Of a DNA stretch of 64,000 nt, positions 15,940 to 24,940 are shown one piece after another. This stretch comes from Simkaniaceae bacterium (GTDB taxonomy: Bacteria > Chlamydiota > Chlamydiia > Chlamydiales > Simkaniaceae): the NCBI GenBank assembly GCA_026708385.1, contig JAPOVA010000008.1, forward strand, positions 28,635 through 92,634, read 5' to 3'. Below the pieces are notes generated by a model. It saw only the letters and a list, made by a program, of their open reading frames with translations, ran no database searches and was not told the DNA's origin. The translations under genes and the position numbers were made by a program. Numbering within the stretch: position 1 is the stretch's first letter; every line of letters starts with the position of its first letter.

Positions 15940-16614
15940 CTACTGTGACCGCCTCCATACTTCATAGCGATAAAAGGTCCGTATAACGGAATGTATAGTG
16001 AGGATCACCGGCACCCATCCTCCTATTACCCTCGCCCCTACCGTGACCTCCTCCGAAGCTCCCAACGCCTCTGTTACACACTTGAACCCGAGTGACGAAA
16101 CCACCACAAAACCGACCCCCAAAGTCCCTTCGGTACACACGGTAAAAAGAACTTCTTTAGTTCTCTCATATATCCGGCGCGACCGTTCGATAGTGGGCCG
16201 AGCGACATGATCGACCGCACGGGGGACGTCGTTGATCGCACGGGAAACACACATCTGCGGAGAGGGAGGATCTGCGAAAAACTCGATCCGGAGTGGCGAG
16301 GACAACCCTTTTGCATAGCGTAGATCCGTTACCTTCCGTTCCCATACCTTTCCCTCCTTTCCGTCGGCATGATCATCCACCACAATGACAACGACACCAC
16401 TCAATTTCTTCCGCAATTCCCGACATTCCCTCTCCTCGGCACCATCCGCATGCACCTTGTTGAGAACATCGTGGATAACAGCTTCGGTTTCGAGGGCAAC
16501 ATCAACGCCCTCCTCAGCCGAGGAAAAAGAGAAAGAAGATGAAACGGGAACGTCCGTCCCGGATCTCCTCGGGGCCGACGTCGAAGCCCTAACGGTATCA
16601 GACGGGGTTGTCAT
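15940..16614 (-). CDS. Inc-like protein, NxVAxPV family with long N-terminus
   Basis: The predicted protein has 224 residues starting MTTPSDTVRASTSAP after ggaggaaaacaagct. The N-terminal 120 residues are Ser-rich then charged, with a short hydrophobic strand GVVVIVVDD. The motif AVDHVARPTIERSRR near 142-156 precedes two hydrophobic segments at about 165-182 and 195-215. From the motif to the end it aligns with 1121-1531 (shared DVA/HVARP, SLGF/PLGF, EALGA/KALGA). The N-terminus and upstream region instead resemble the SSV-tail genes: SGTDVPV recalls GSDVDVSV, and the promoter at 16654-16683 matches the one at 9211-9240. It may be a mosaic of two families. Confidence 0.7.
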   Translation of the reverse strand: MTTPSDTVRASTSAPRRSGTDVPVSSSFSFSSAEEGVDVALETEAVIHDVLNKVHADGAEERECRELRKKLSGVVVIVVDDHADGKEGKVWERKVTDLRYAKGLSSPLRIEFFADPPSPQMCVSRAINDVPRAVDHVARPTIERSRRIYERTKEVLFTVCTEGTLGVGFVVVSSLGFKCVTEALGASEEVTVGARVIGGWVPVILTIHSVIRTFYRYEVWRRSQ

Positions 16615-16653
16615 AGCTTGTTTTCCTCCGGGGTGTGCGACTTTTCCGGGGAC

Positions 16654-16683
16654 GGTGTACCACGGAACGGCGCGCCGGGGCAA
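16654..16683 (-). promoter_or_regulatory. Promoter of Inc-like gene (TTGCCC-N18-TACACC)
   Basis: On the minus strand TTGCCC (16678-16683) and TACACC (16654-16659) are 18 bases apart, with a preceding ccgtgg string also found in the promoter at 9211-9240. Confidence 0.5.
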
Positions 16684-17019
16684 CCGTAAAGGCGCGTCCC
16701 CCCCCCGACCCGGTTCGGGGTTGCCGATATCAGTGGTGAGAGTTTGTCTGATCAGGGGTTGCGCAATGCGCCGGTTGCGGGTGATGATGGAGGGTGGCTG
16801 AGAGACACCAAGATATATCCCGGAGGGGGTGTAGGCTCTCTTTCCGAAGCCGGTCCCGGTCGGAGGTGAGAGGGGTGTCCTGTGATATGTCTTGCCTTGG
16901 TCGTTGTGGCCGGACTCCGAATCCGAGTTCCGCTCCGGCTCCCGAGGTCGCGTCCGATCACATGTTGCACGGAGGGGGGGGCCGGAAAGCATCTCTTACG
17001 AAAACTACGCGGAGAGGCA
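16684..17019. other. No gene seen
   Basis: This lies between the divergent-looking promoter of the Inc-like gene and the 3' end of the glucosidase gene. No ribosome-binding site with a plausible frame was found. Confidence 0.4.
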
Positions 17020-19647
17020 TCAATGTAGCTGTTGGATCAGCTTGGCGACAAATCCCGTCCAGCCGGTTTGATGACTACTACCGAGTCCTTTGCCCGTCTC
17101 ACCGTGAAAATATTCGAAGAAATGGATATAATCCTTGAAATGTTCGTCCCGAGAAAATTCGGATCGTTCACCGAAGACGGGGCGCTCTCCCCGCGCATCC
17201 GGTTCGAAGAGGCGGATCAACCGGCTTGCAAGTTCCTCGGCTACCTCTTTCAGGTTCATCCGTATACCCGAGCCGGAGGGAAATTCCACCTTCAAACGAT
17301 CGCCGTAGTAGTGATGAAAACGTTGCAACGACTCTATGATCAGGACGTTGATCGGAAACCAGACGGGACCGCGCCAATTGGAATTTCCCCCGAAAAGACG
17401 ATCGTTCGATTCCCCCGGCCGGTAATCGATGCAGTACTGCGTCTTTTCCAAAGTGATACAAAGGGGGTGTTCTTTGTGCCTCTTCGAAACGGAACGAATG
17501 CCGTACGGACTCAAAAATTCCTCTTCATCGAGAAGAGAAGCAAGTAACTTGCGTAACTTTCCCTCATCCAAAATCGATAAGATGCGTCGTCCGTTTTCGC
17601 CGTACTCTTCCATACAGGCAATCTTCCCGCATATATCCGGCCGGTGTTTGATAAACCAATCCACCTTATCTTTGAAGATCTTCAATCTCTCCATATCACC
17701 CTCCTCTATCGTCATGACGGCAAAAAGGGGAATAAGCCCCACGACGGAACGGACTCTGAGCGGGACATCGCGCCCCCCCTTCAGGCGAAGTACGTCGTAG
17801 TAAAACCCATCCTCTTCATGCCAGAGAGAGAACGATCGGTGCCCGGGAAAATTGATCGCATCGGCTATCAACAGGAAATGGTTGTAGAATTTGTTGGCCA
17901 TATCCTCGTACGTTCCGTCTCTTTTGGCAAGCTCCATCGAGATCGTCAACATATTCAGGGAAAACATCGCCATCCATCCCGTCGCATCGGCCTGATAGAG
18001 CGTCCCCCCCTCGGGTAGTTCGACATTCCTATCAAACAGGCTAATGTTATCCAACCCCAAAAACCCCCCCTCGAAAACGTTTCTCCCCTCGCCGTCCATC
18101 CGGTTAACCCAGCGGGTGAAGTTCAACAACAACTTGTTGAAAACACGCTTCAAAAAGAAGAGATCACCTCGCCCCTCATGCTTCTTCTCGATCTTGTACA
18201 CCCTCCATGTGGCCCACGCATGCACGGGAGGGTTGACATGGTCGAAGTTCCACTCATACGCCGCAAGTTGACCGCTGGGGCTCATGTACCACTCCTGCAC
18301 GAGGATATAGAGTTGCCTTTTGGCAAAATCCATGTCGACCATGGCAAGGGGGATGGCGTGGAAGGCACTATCCCAGGAGAAAAATTGCGGAAATTCCCAC
18401 TTATCGGGAACCGATAGGATATCATCCGCATAGAGATGGACCCAACCGTGATTTCTGGCCGTGTCGACGTCGTGGGGAGGAAGGGGGGGAAGGTGATCCG
18501 GGTCGCCGTCCAACCAATCCCGTACCACAAACCGGTAGTGCATCTTGTTCCAAAGCATGCCCGCAAGGGCCTGCCTGCCGATGCGCAGTCGCTCTTCTCC
18601 CGGGGATTGAGGGAAAATCGTGGCATAGAAAAGGTCGGCCTCCCTGATCCGTTTGGCAAAGATCTTCTCGCTCTTCACGAAGGGATCTTCTTTCACCTTC
18701 CTCTCCGTAAGGCGACAGTAAAATCTCTTCGTCTCCCGGGGAGCAAAGGATGCTTCGATCGAAAAGGTTGCCTTGGTCCCCTTCTTTTCGGGGTTGACGG
18801 CCGAAGGATTGCCCCCTACGAAGTAGTCGTTAAACCCGTCTTTGACAAATCCTCCGGTCTCTTTTTCTCCCATGATCGTCTTCCGGTTCGTCCGGTTTTC
18901 CGTAAAGAGTAAGTCGGCAAATCCCTTGCCGTACAGGTAGTAGGTTCCCAGCTCGAAGTGCCATGCCTTCATGACACCCCCCTCCGCTTCAATCCGACTC
19001 AAGGGTCCCTTCTCCGGATCGCACTTCGGGTTGTGGAACCATAGAACGGGAAGGATGTGGAGCGAACCCTCCTCGTTGCTCCTGTTTGAAACGGTCAGCC
19101 GAATGTGGATATCGTTCGGACCCTCTTTGGCATACTCTATGAAGATGTCGAAGTACCTGTTGTCGCGAAAGATACCCGTGTCGATCAGTTCATATTCGGG
19201 ATCTTCGAAGGTGCGTTGCCGGTTAACCCGACGCATCTCCTCGTACGGATAGTCGCGTTGCGGATACTTGTACAGGTACTTCATGTAGGAGTGGGTCGGT
19301 GTATTATCGAGGAAATAGTAGTACTCCTTTACATCCTCACCGTGATTTCCCTCTCGATTCGAAAGGCCGAAGAGGCGCTCTTTGAGGATCCGGTCCTTTC
19401 CGTTCCAAAAGGAGAAAGCGAAACAGAGACGTCCGTGAGTATCGGAAATCCCGGCGATGCCATCCTCTCCCCACCTATAGGCACGCGACAATGCATCTTC
19501 GTAAGTAAAGTGGTGCCAGGGAACTTGCTCTTTTCCGTAATCCTCCCGAACCGTTCCCCACATCCTCTCGGGCAGATAGGGGCCCCACTTTTTCCAATAT
19601 TTCTTCCTCTTCCGATCTTCGATCAGTCTTTTTTTTTCCTGAGACAT
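17020..19647 (-). CDS. GH63-type glucosidase
   Basis: The predicted protein has 875 residues from the ATG at 19647 (MSQEKKRLIEDRKRKKYWKK); an in-frame GTG lies two codons upstream. Sequence and length fit the bacterial family of large MGH1-like/GH63 glycosidases, cytoplasmic enzymes with an N-terminal beta domain and a C-terminal (alpha/alpha)6 barrel. Recognisable blocks are WGPYLPERMWGTVREDY near the start, FSWDSAFHAIPLAMVD, ADATGWMAMFSLNML, GGNSNWRGPVWFPIN and GSSHQTGWTGFVAKLI at the end. There is no signal peptide. The natural substrate is not known; alpha-glucosides or glucosylglycerate-like compounds are typical for the clan. The conserved base composition and gene-sized frame contrast with the island to the left. 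Confidence 0.85.
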   Translation of the reverse strand: MSQEKKRLIEDRKRKKYWKKWGPYLPERMWGTVREDYGKEQVPWHHFTYEDALSRAYRWGEDGIAGISDTHGRLCFAFSFWNGKDRILKERLFGLSNREGNHGEDVKEYYYFLDNTPTHSYMKYLYKYPQRDYPYEEMRRVNRQRTFEDPEYELIDTGIFRDNRYFDIFIEYAKEGPNDIHIRLTVSNRSNEEGSLHILPVLWFHNPKCDPEKGPLSRIEAEGGVMKAWHFELGTYYLYGKGFADLLFTENRTNRKTIMGEKETGGFVKDGFNDYFVGGNPSAVNPEKKGTKATFSIEASFAPRETKRFYCRLTERKVKEDPFVKSEKIFAKRIREADLFYATIFPQSPGEERLRIGRQALAGMLWNKMHYRFVVRDWLDGDPDHLPPLPPHDVDTARNHGWVHLYADDILSVPDKWEFPQFFSWDSAFHAIPLAMVDMDFAKRQLYILVQEWYMSPSGQLAAYEWNFDHVNPPVHAWATWRVYKIEKKHEGRGDLFFLKRVFNKLLLNFTRWVNRMDGEGRNVFEGGFLGLDNISLFDRNVELPEGGTLYQADATGWMAMFSLNMLTISMELAKRDGTYEDMANKFYNHFLLIADAINFPGHRSFSLWHEEDGFYYDVLRLKGGRDVPLRVRSVVGLIPLFAVMTIEEGDMERLKIFKDKVDWFIKHRPDICGKIACMEEYGENGRRILSILDEGKLRKLLASLLDEEEFLSPYGIRSVSKRHKEHPLCITLEKTQYCIDYRPGESNDRLFGGNSNWRGPVWFPINVLIIESLQRFHHYYGDRLKVEFPSGSGIRMNLKEVAEELASRLIRLFEPDARGERPVFGERSEFSRDEHFKDYIHFFEYFHGETGKGLGSSHQTGWTGFVAKLIQQLH

Positions 19648-19708
19648 AATCACAACTTGTAAATAAAGTCTTTAAACAGGTATATATCGAAACAAAAGGA
19701 AAGAATCA

Positions 19709-21097
19709 ATGTTTGATGTGATCGTGATCGGCGCCGGAGCGGGAGGACTCGTCATTGCCATCGGCGCCGCCAAAGCAGGTAAGAAAACTCTACTCATAGA
19801 AACCGGACCGTACGGGGGGGATTGCACCAATTTCGGATGCATTCCCAGCAAATCGCTGATTGCCTCCTCCAAGGAGGCCTACATGTTGAAACATGCCGAC
19901 AGATTGGGCATTGATGTCCGATTCCGGACGTTCGACACCGTAAACGCATTCAAACGGGTACGCGATATCGTCACGGAGGTCCGCTCCCGTGAAGATCCCT
20001 CGGCTCTCAAACACTCCGGCGTCGAAACCCTGACCGGAACCGCCTCCTTCCACGACTCCCGAACCCTGCTTGTGAACGGCAGGAAAGTACGGGGTAAGGA
20101 GATCGTGATTGCCACCGGATCCGAACCCACCGTCCCGGATGTGGAGGGACTCGCCGGAACCCCCTATCTGACGAACGAGACCGTCTTCGAATTGGAGAGG
20201 GTGCCCCCCGACATGATCTTCATCGGCGCGGGGCCGATCGGATGTGAACTGGCACAAGCTTTTGCCGGCTTGGGTTCCGAGGTAACCGTGATCGCGGGTA
20301 CGCATATGTTGGCACGAGAAGACCCCCGAGCAAGGGAGGTGATTGCGAAGCAATTCGTAACCGAGGGGATGACGTTGCAGATCGGCGAAAGGCCGAAGCG
20401 GGTCACCTACGATCCGGAGAAGGGATTCACCGTCCTCGTCGGGAACAAAGAACTCAAGGCCCGCTCCCTCTTCGTTGCAACGGGGCGGCGACCCCGTTTG
20501 GAGGGGTTGCACTTGGCCCGAGCCGGCATCGCAACAACGGACAAGGGGATTACCGTCGACCCTTACGGACGGACGTCGCAGAAACACATTTGGGCCGTCG
20601 GAGATGTTGTCGGGGCCCCTTTCTTTACACACCTTGCGGAAAATAGGGCACGTACCGTCTTAAAAAACATCCTCCTCCCGTTCAAGTCGAAGATCTCTAC
20701 GCAACCCGTTCCACGCGTCACGTACACCGATCCCGAGATTGCCTCGTTGGGCCTTCTCACCGAAGAGGCCGTCAACCGGTACGGGAAGGGACGCATTGCC
20801 GTCTACACGGTCCCCTTTACGGAGGTGGACAGGAGCATCACGAACGGCCGAACGGAGGGTTTCGTCACAATCGTGACGAAGAAGTGGAGCAGTAAAATTC
20901 TGGGCGCCACGATTGTAGGTGCGCGGGCGGGGGAGATGTTGATGGAGATCTCGATGGCCATGTATACGAAGACCCCCCTTCGCAAGCTCAGCGGGTTGAT
21001 TCATCCCTATCCCATCGAAAGTGCGGCCATACGCAAGGCGGCCGACATGTGGCTTACGCAGACCGTACTCGGCGCAATCAGGAGAAACAAATTATGA
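19709..21097 (+). CDS. FAD-dependent NAD(P)/disulfide oxidoreductase (mercuric reductase-like)
   Basis: The predicted protein has 462 residues. The FAD-binding GAGAGGLVIAIGAAKAG lies at 8-24, the redox-active pair C39-x4-C44 in GGDCTNFGCIPSKSL, a second Rossmann motif FIGAGPIGCELA near 173, and the AVGDV FAD motif near 295. The C-terminal dimerisation domain ends with HPYPIESAAIRKAA, which holds the catalytic His-Pro-x-Pro-x-Glu. The family includes lipoamide dehydrogenase, mercuric reductase and uncharacterised relatives. No N-terminal metal-binding domain or C-terminal vicinal cysteines of true MerA are present. The stop overlaps the start of a TVP38/TMEM64 gene, a pairing also known as natural fusions, suggesting a membrane-linked redox role. 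Confidence 0.85.
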   Translation: MFDVIVIGAGAGGLVIAIGAAKAGKKTLLIETGPYGGDCTNFGCIPSKSLIASSKEAYMLKHADRLGIDVRFRTFDTVNAFKRVRDIVTEVRSREDPSALKHSGVETLTGTASFHDSRTLLVNGRKVRGKEIVIATGSEPTVPDVEGLAGTPYLTNETVFELERVPPDMIFIGAGPIGCELAQAFAGLGSEVTVIAGTHMLAREDPRAREVIAKQFVTEGMTLQIGERPKRVTYDPEKGFTVLVGNKELKARSLFVATGRRPRLEGLHLARAGIATTDKGITVDPYGRTSQKHIWAVGDVVGAPFFTHLAENRARTVLKNILLPFKSKISTQPVPRVTYTDPEIASLGLLTEEAVNRYGKGRIAVYTVPFTEVDRSITNGRTEGFVTIVTKKWSSKILGATIVGARAGEMLMEISMAMYTKTPLRKLSGLIHPYPIESAAIRKAADMWLTQTVLGAIRRNKL

Positions 21098-21801
21098 AAT
21101 GGAAGAATCGGATCCCCCTTTTCGTCATCATTTGCCTGATGGCGTGCGCTTATTTTTCGGGCGTTACCGAATATTTGACCTTTGAAAATCTGCGAGAGCA
21201 TCGGGTAGTGCTCCTACAATTCATTGCACGCCATCCCGTTGGGGCTCCCCTTCTCTTCATGCTCATCTACACGATTGCCGTCGCCCTTTCGGTTCCGGGA
21301 GCCGTCATTCTCACTCTACTCGGCGGATTCCTCTTCGGGGTACCTATCGGCACGCTCTACGTCGTCGTATCGGCGACGATCGGTGCCTTTGCGGTGTACG
21401 TCGCAGCCCGGACCGCCCTCGGCGAGATCCTCAAAAAGAAGGCGGGTCCTTTCCTGCAAAAGATGGAGAGCGGGTTCCGGAAAAATGCGGCGGGCTACCT
21501 TCTCTTCCTCCGATTCATTCCGGCCTTTCCCTTCTGGCTTGTCAACCTGGCTCCCGCCTTTTTCAGGGTCAAATCGAGCACCTACCTCTGGACCACGTTC
21601 ATCGGCATCATGCCGGGGTCGTACGTCTTTACGCAGGCGGGAACCGGTCTGGGAGCGATCTTCGATACCGATGCCGATTTTTCAATCGGTGCGATCTTTA
21701 ACCTGCAGATCCGGATTGCTCTGATCGTCTTGGCAATCTTCGTGCTCATTCCCGTCTTCGTCAAACCACTCATCAACAAGCAGAGAAAAAATGCTCGATA
21801 G
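21094..21801 (+). CDS. TVP38/TMEM64 (SNARE-associated Golgi/DedA-like) membrane protein
   Basis: The predicted protein has 235 residues. The ATG at 21094 overlaps the previous stop (ATGA) and follows caggag. Hydrophobic segments lie near 7-22, 47-75 (VPGAVILTLLGGFLFGVPIGT core), 80-100, 140-160 and 205-225. LRFIPAFPFWLVNLAPAFF and the GIMPGSYVFTQAGTGLGAI stretch are the conserved VTT-domain features. These are inner-membrane proteins, probably lipid-scramblase-related. The gene overlaps the phosphatidyltransferase gene downstream by 11 bases, so the three genes form an operon combining redox and lipid functions. Confidence 0.85.
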   Translation: MKWKNRIPLFVIICLMACAYFSGVTEYLTFENLREHRVVLLQFIARHPVGAPLLFMLIYTIAVALSVPGAVILTLLGGFLFGVPIGTLYVVVSATIGAFAVYVAARTALGEILKKKAGPFLQKMESGFRKNAAGYLLFLRFIPAFPFWLVNLAPAFFRVKSSTYLWTTFIGIMPGSYVFTQAGTGLGAIFDTDADFSIGAIFNLQIRIALIVLAIFVLIPVFVKPLINKQRKNAR

Positions 21802-22405
21802 TTTCGGTCGCGCCCTCTACCAAAAGTATGTGATCGATCCCCTCTTGCGTCTGTTTTTCACAAAACGTCGCCTCTCTCCCTCGGCTCTCACGACGATCGG
21901 CCTCCTTTTCGGTCTCCTTACTCCCTGCTTTTTGGCCCTGCACATGCCCTTTTCCGCTTGCCTCGCCCTCTTACTCTCCGGATTTTTCGACACACTGGAC
22001 GGATCGGTCGCCCGGCAGCAGGGGACGGGTTCGGAGAGGGGAGCGCTCTTCGATATCCTATCGGATAGGATCGTGGAAAGTGCCGTCATTACGGGGTTCT
22101 ACCTCTACGACCCGGAAAGGGCTCTCCTCTGCCTCCTGATGTTTGCGAGTACCCTCCTCTGCATCACCTCATTTCTGACGGTCGGAATCTTCACCGAAAA
22201 CCTATCCGAAAAGAGCTTTCACTACAGCCCGGGATTGATCGAGCGGACGGAGGCCTTTCTCTTCTTTGTCTCGATCATCCTCTTTCCCTCCCTCTTCCCC
22301 CCCTTGGCCTCTCTCTTCATCCTACTCGTCTTCCATACGGGGGTCGACCGTGCGCGCAAATTCTACCGGAGTACACGACCCGGATCACCGGTTGTTCCTC
22401 GCTAA
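21791..22405 (+). CDS. CDP-alcohol phosphatidyltransferase family protein
   Basis: The predicted protein has 204 residues. The signature D-x2-D-G-x2-A-R-x8-G-x3-D-x3-D is complete in DTLDGSVARQQGTGSERGA followed by LFDILSD (about residues 76-102). Four to five hydrophobic segments fit an inner-membrane phospholipid synthase such as those for phosphatidylglycerophosphate, phosphatidylinositol or phosphatidylserine; the alcohol cannot be assigned by eye. It is translationally coupled to the TVP38 gene. The 3' end overlaps the convergent peptide transporter gene by 21 bases. Confidence 0.85.
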   Translation: MLDSFGRALYQKYVIDPLLRLFFTKRRLSPSALTTIGLLFGLLTPCFLALHMPFSACLALLLSGFFDTLDGSVARQQGTGSERGALFDILSDRIVESAVITGFYLYDPERALLCLLMFASTLLCITSFLTVGIFTENLSEKSFHYSPGLIERTEAFLFFVSIILFPSLFPPLASLFILLVFHTGVDRARKFYRSTRPGSPVVPR

Positions 22406-23662
22406 CCCGCTCATCTTTTCCATCACGCCTTCGAAAACAAGGAGGAATACCGCGGGAATGAAAGAGGTAAAGAGGAAGATGGAGAAGAAACGGTCCCAAC
22501 GTATCCGGACAATCCACCCCGACACGTACCCCCCGAACCAGAAGCCGACGCCGATACACATAAACCAGATTCCCGTAAAAAGGCCTCGGTACCGATCGGG
22601 GCTGATACGAGTAACGAAGGAGAGACTTATGGGGGCGAGGAGAAGCTCCGCCAACGCCATAAAGGCGAAGGCGAAGATCAGGTAATAGGGGCTGAGCACG
22701 GCACTTTCGGCCCCTGCGGGAACGTATGTCGCGGCCCTTTGCATCACGAGGAAGCAAAATCCCATGCAAAAAAGGCTCAACGAGGTCTTCATGACGGGAC
22801 TCATGCCGGATCCGATCCGCCTGAGAAAGACGTACAGACGGGATAAGGGGTAGGCCAAGATCATCAGGAACAGGGTACCGAAAGCGATAAACCAAGGGGT
22901 CGGTACCTCAAACCCTCCTACGTGACGATCGGTATAGCGGAGGGTGAAAAGGGTCATCGAAGAGCCGGCCTGATTGTAGGCCATCCAGAAGAGAGCCGAG
23001 ACCACCGTCATCACCACGATCACGACCACCCGACTCCTTTCGTGAACCGTAAAGGTAGCTCTCTCGGCACGGGGAGCTCGGGAAGGGCGCTTCTCCTTAA
23101 AACGTTTGACCGCACAACCATAAGGGAGAATGCCGAGGAGTTGTACGGCGGCTGCCGTAATGAAGACGAGGCACCAGTTCTTCGTCTGCAAATATCCCAA
23201 CACGATCATGGCGACCAATACCCCGATGTTGACCGTCGAGTAATAGAGGGAAAACCCCCCCTCCCTCAACTCATGCCTACCTTCATAAAACGTCCCCAAA
23301 AGGGAGTAGACCGAGGGGGTAAAGAGTCCCCCGCCACATGCCACGCATAGAAGGGCCGGCATGATCAACACCTTGCTGAGGGTAGCCAACATCAAGGCAC
23401 CGACGGCCGTAAAGATCATCCCGATCAGGATGGGCATATGGTAATTCCACTTATCGGCAATCCGTCCTCCGACTGCGGGTAGAAGAAAGGCCATGCCGGT
23501 ATAGATACCGAAAAGGTGTCCTGCCCTGCGCGGATCATAGGCAAAATGTTTCACGAGAAACAAGACGAGCAGGTTACCGATGCCCCAGTAGGTAAATCTC
23601 TGACACGCCTCGGTCAGAGAGAGCCAGTACATCTCGGAAGGGTGTCGCTCTTTGCGCTTCAT
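22385..23662 (-). CDS. POT-family peptide/H+ symporter
   Basis: The predicted protein has 425 residues. The ATG at 23662 follows ccggaggaggtttc. It has the signature of proton-dependent oligopeptide transporters: MYWLSLTEACQRFTYWGIGNL at the N-terminus (the FYG-type motif before TM1), GGRIADKW after TM2, and NQAGSSMTLFTLRYTDR in the second half, together with about 12 to 14 hydrophobic segments. The substrate is likely di- and tripeptides, a suitable nutrient source for an intracellular bacterium. A run of ten C lies 76 bases upstream (23738-23747). Confidence 0.8.
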   Translation of the reverse strand: MKRKERHPSEMYWLSLTEACQRFTYWGIGNLLVLFLVKHFAYDPRRAGHLFGIYTGMAFLLPAVGGRIADKWNYHMPILIGMIFTAVGALMLATLSKVLIMPALLCVACGGGLFTPSVYSLLGTFYEGRHELREGGFSLYYSTVNIGVLVAMIVLGYLQTKNWCLVFITAAAVQLLGILPYGCAVKRFKEKRPSRAPRAERATFTVHERSRVVVIVVMTVVSALFWMAYNQAGSSMTLFTLRYTDRHVGGFEVPTPWFIAFGTLFLMILAYPLSRLYVFLRRIGSGMSPVMKTSLSLFCMGFCFLVMQRAATYVPAGAESAVLSPYYLIFAFAFMALAELLLAPISLSFVTRISPDRYRGLFTGIWFMCIGVGFWFGGYVSGWIVRIRWDRFFSIFLFTSFIPAVFLLVFEGVMEKMSGLARNNR

Positions 23663-23882
23663 GAAACCTCCTCCGGGTTGATCGGTTTTACATACACTCG
23701 TACCGTAACAAGTATGCGCAATTGACGCTACTTCCGACCCCCCCCCCTCCTTAGGCGCATCGCAGGCAAAACGTGTTGAGAAAAACATATTTCGGAAGGG
23801 TATCGGCCCTTGCCGTTCGTGAAATCTTCTCCGTTTAAATCGATTTTACGTATACTCGCGCCCCGACAAATGGGAGCCGTTG

Positions 23883-24926
23883 ATGTCGCCCGTGATTCTC
23901 ATCGTTAAGACCTCTTCTTTAGGTGATATCCTCCACACCTTTCCCGCCCTTGAAAGACTACGTGTCGCCTTCCCGGAGGCCCTTTTCGACTGGGTAGTAG
24001 AGGAGCCTTTTGCCGAACTCGTACGAACACACGAGGCCGTACGCAACGTCCACACAATACGAACGAAAGTGTGGAGACGCCACCTCTTTTCCGCAACTAC
24101 CCGAAAAGAGATCGTCACCTTTTGGCGTAAGTTGCGCCGGATCGAGTACGACGTTACGATCGACTGGCAGGGCAATTGCAAATCCGGCCTTGTTACGGGA
24201 GCCGCCAAAAGCGGGCAAAAGATCGGGTTCGATTACCGGGGGGCACCCGAAAAGATGAACAGACTCTTCGTGAACAGGGGGGTACGTACGGATCCCTCCT
24301 CTCCGATCAGGGAACGCTATATCGCTTTGGCCGACGCCTACATCGAAATGGCGGGGGGAAGACCCGGGGAAAAATCCGTGCGAACCGCCCCCCCCCGTCC
24401 TCGTCACGAGCTACCCCTCTCCCCGCACATCATGATCTGTGTAGGTTCTCATTGGAAGAACAAGCGGCTCTCGCAGGAGGTATGGCTTTCCTTTCTGCAA
24501 CGGATAGATACGACCCTCTCCCCGCGCTTCTCCTTTGTATGGAGCAATGCGGAAGAAAGGGAGCAGGCTACCCTGCTGGCACGTGCCTTTCCCGGAAACG
24601 GTCACGTTCCCGAAAAGATGGATCTCACCCCGCTACGAGCCTTCATGGACGAGACGGATATCGTCTTGTCGGTCGATTCGATGGCACTACACTTGGCCGG
24701 CACGACGCGGGCACGGACTTACGGAATATTCGGCCCCTCTTCGGCGTACGTCTATAATCCGGAAGGGGGGGGGTGCTTTCAGGGCAGTTGCCCGTACGGA
24801 GTACGATTCGTCAAACGGTGCCCCCGTCTCCGTCGTTGCCGGACGGGGGCGTGCACGAAGGAGATCGACCCGGAAAAGCTCTTTCGAAAATTCATGGATT
24901 GGTATATTGGAAGAAAACAAAGATAG
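23883..24926 (+). CDS. Glycosyltransferase family 9 (LPS heptosyltransferase)
   Basis: The predicted protein has 347 residues from the ATG at 23883 (a TTG lies one codon upstream). The N-terminal ILIVKTSSLGDILHTFPAL and IDWQGNCKSGL, the central HIMICVGSHWKNKRLS and the C-terminal DIVLSVDSMALHLAGTT and GIFGPSS are GT9 hallmarks, as in WaaC/WaaF. It should add a heptose from ADP-heptose to the inner core of LPS on the cytoplasmic face. Chlamydiaceae lack heptose in LPS, so this points to a family with a longer core. Two 9-base homopolymers (C at 24388-24396, G at 24765-24773) lie in the frame. An LPS glycosyltransferase gene follows 14 bases downstream. Confidence 0.85.
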   Translation: MSPVILIVKTSSLGDILHTFPALERLRVAFPEALFDWVVEEPFAELVRTHEAVRNVHTIRTKVWRRHLFSATTRKEIVTFWRKLRRIEYDVTIDWQGNCKSGLVTGAAKSGQKIGFDYRGAPEKMNRLFVNRGVRTDPSSPIRERYIALADAYIEMAGGRPGEKSVRTAPPRPRHELPLSPHIMICVGSHWKNKRLSQEVWLSFLQRIDTTLSPRFSFVWSNAEEREQATLLARAFPGNGHVPEKMDLTPLRAFMDETDIVLSVDSMALHLAGTTRARTYGIFGPSSAYVYNPEGGGCFQGSCPYGVRFVKRCPRLRRCRTGACTKEIDPEKLFRKFMDWYIGRKQR

Positions 24927-24940
24927 GAATCTCCGTCCAC

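Noticed and set aside
19709..21097. True mercuric reductase
   Set aside because: The N-terminal heavy-metal domain and the C-terminal cysteine pair of MerA are absent and no other mer gene is near.
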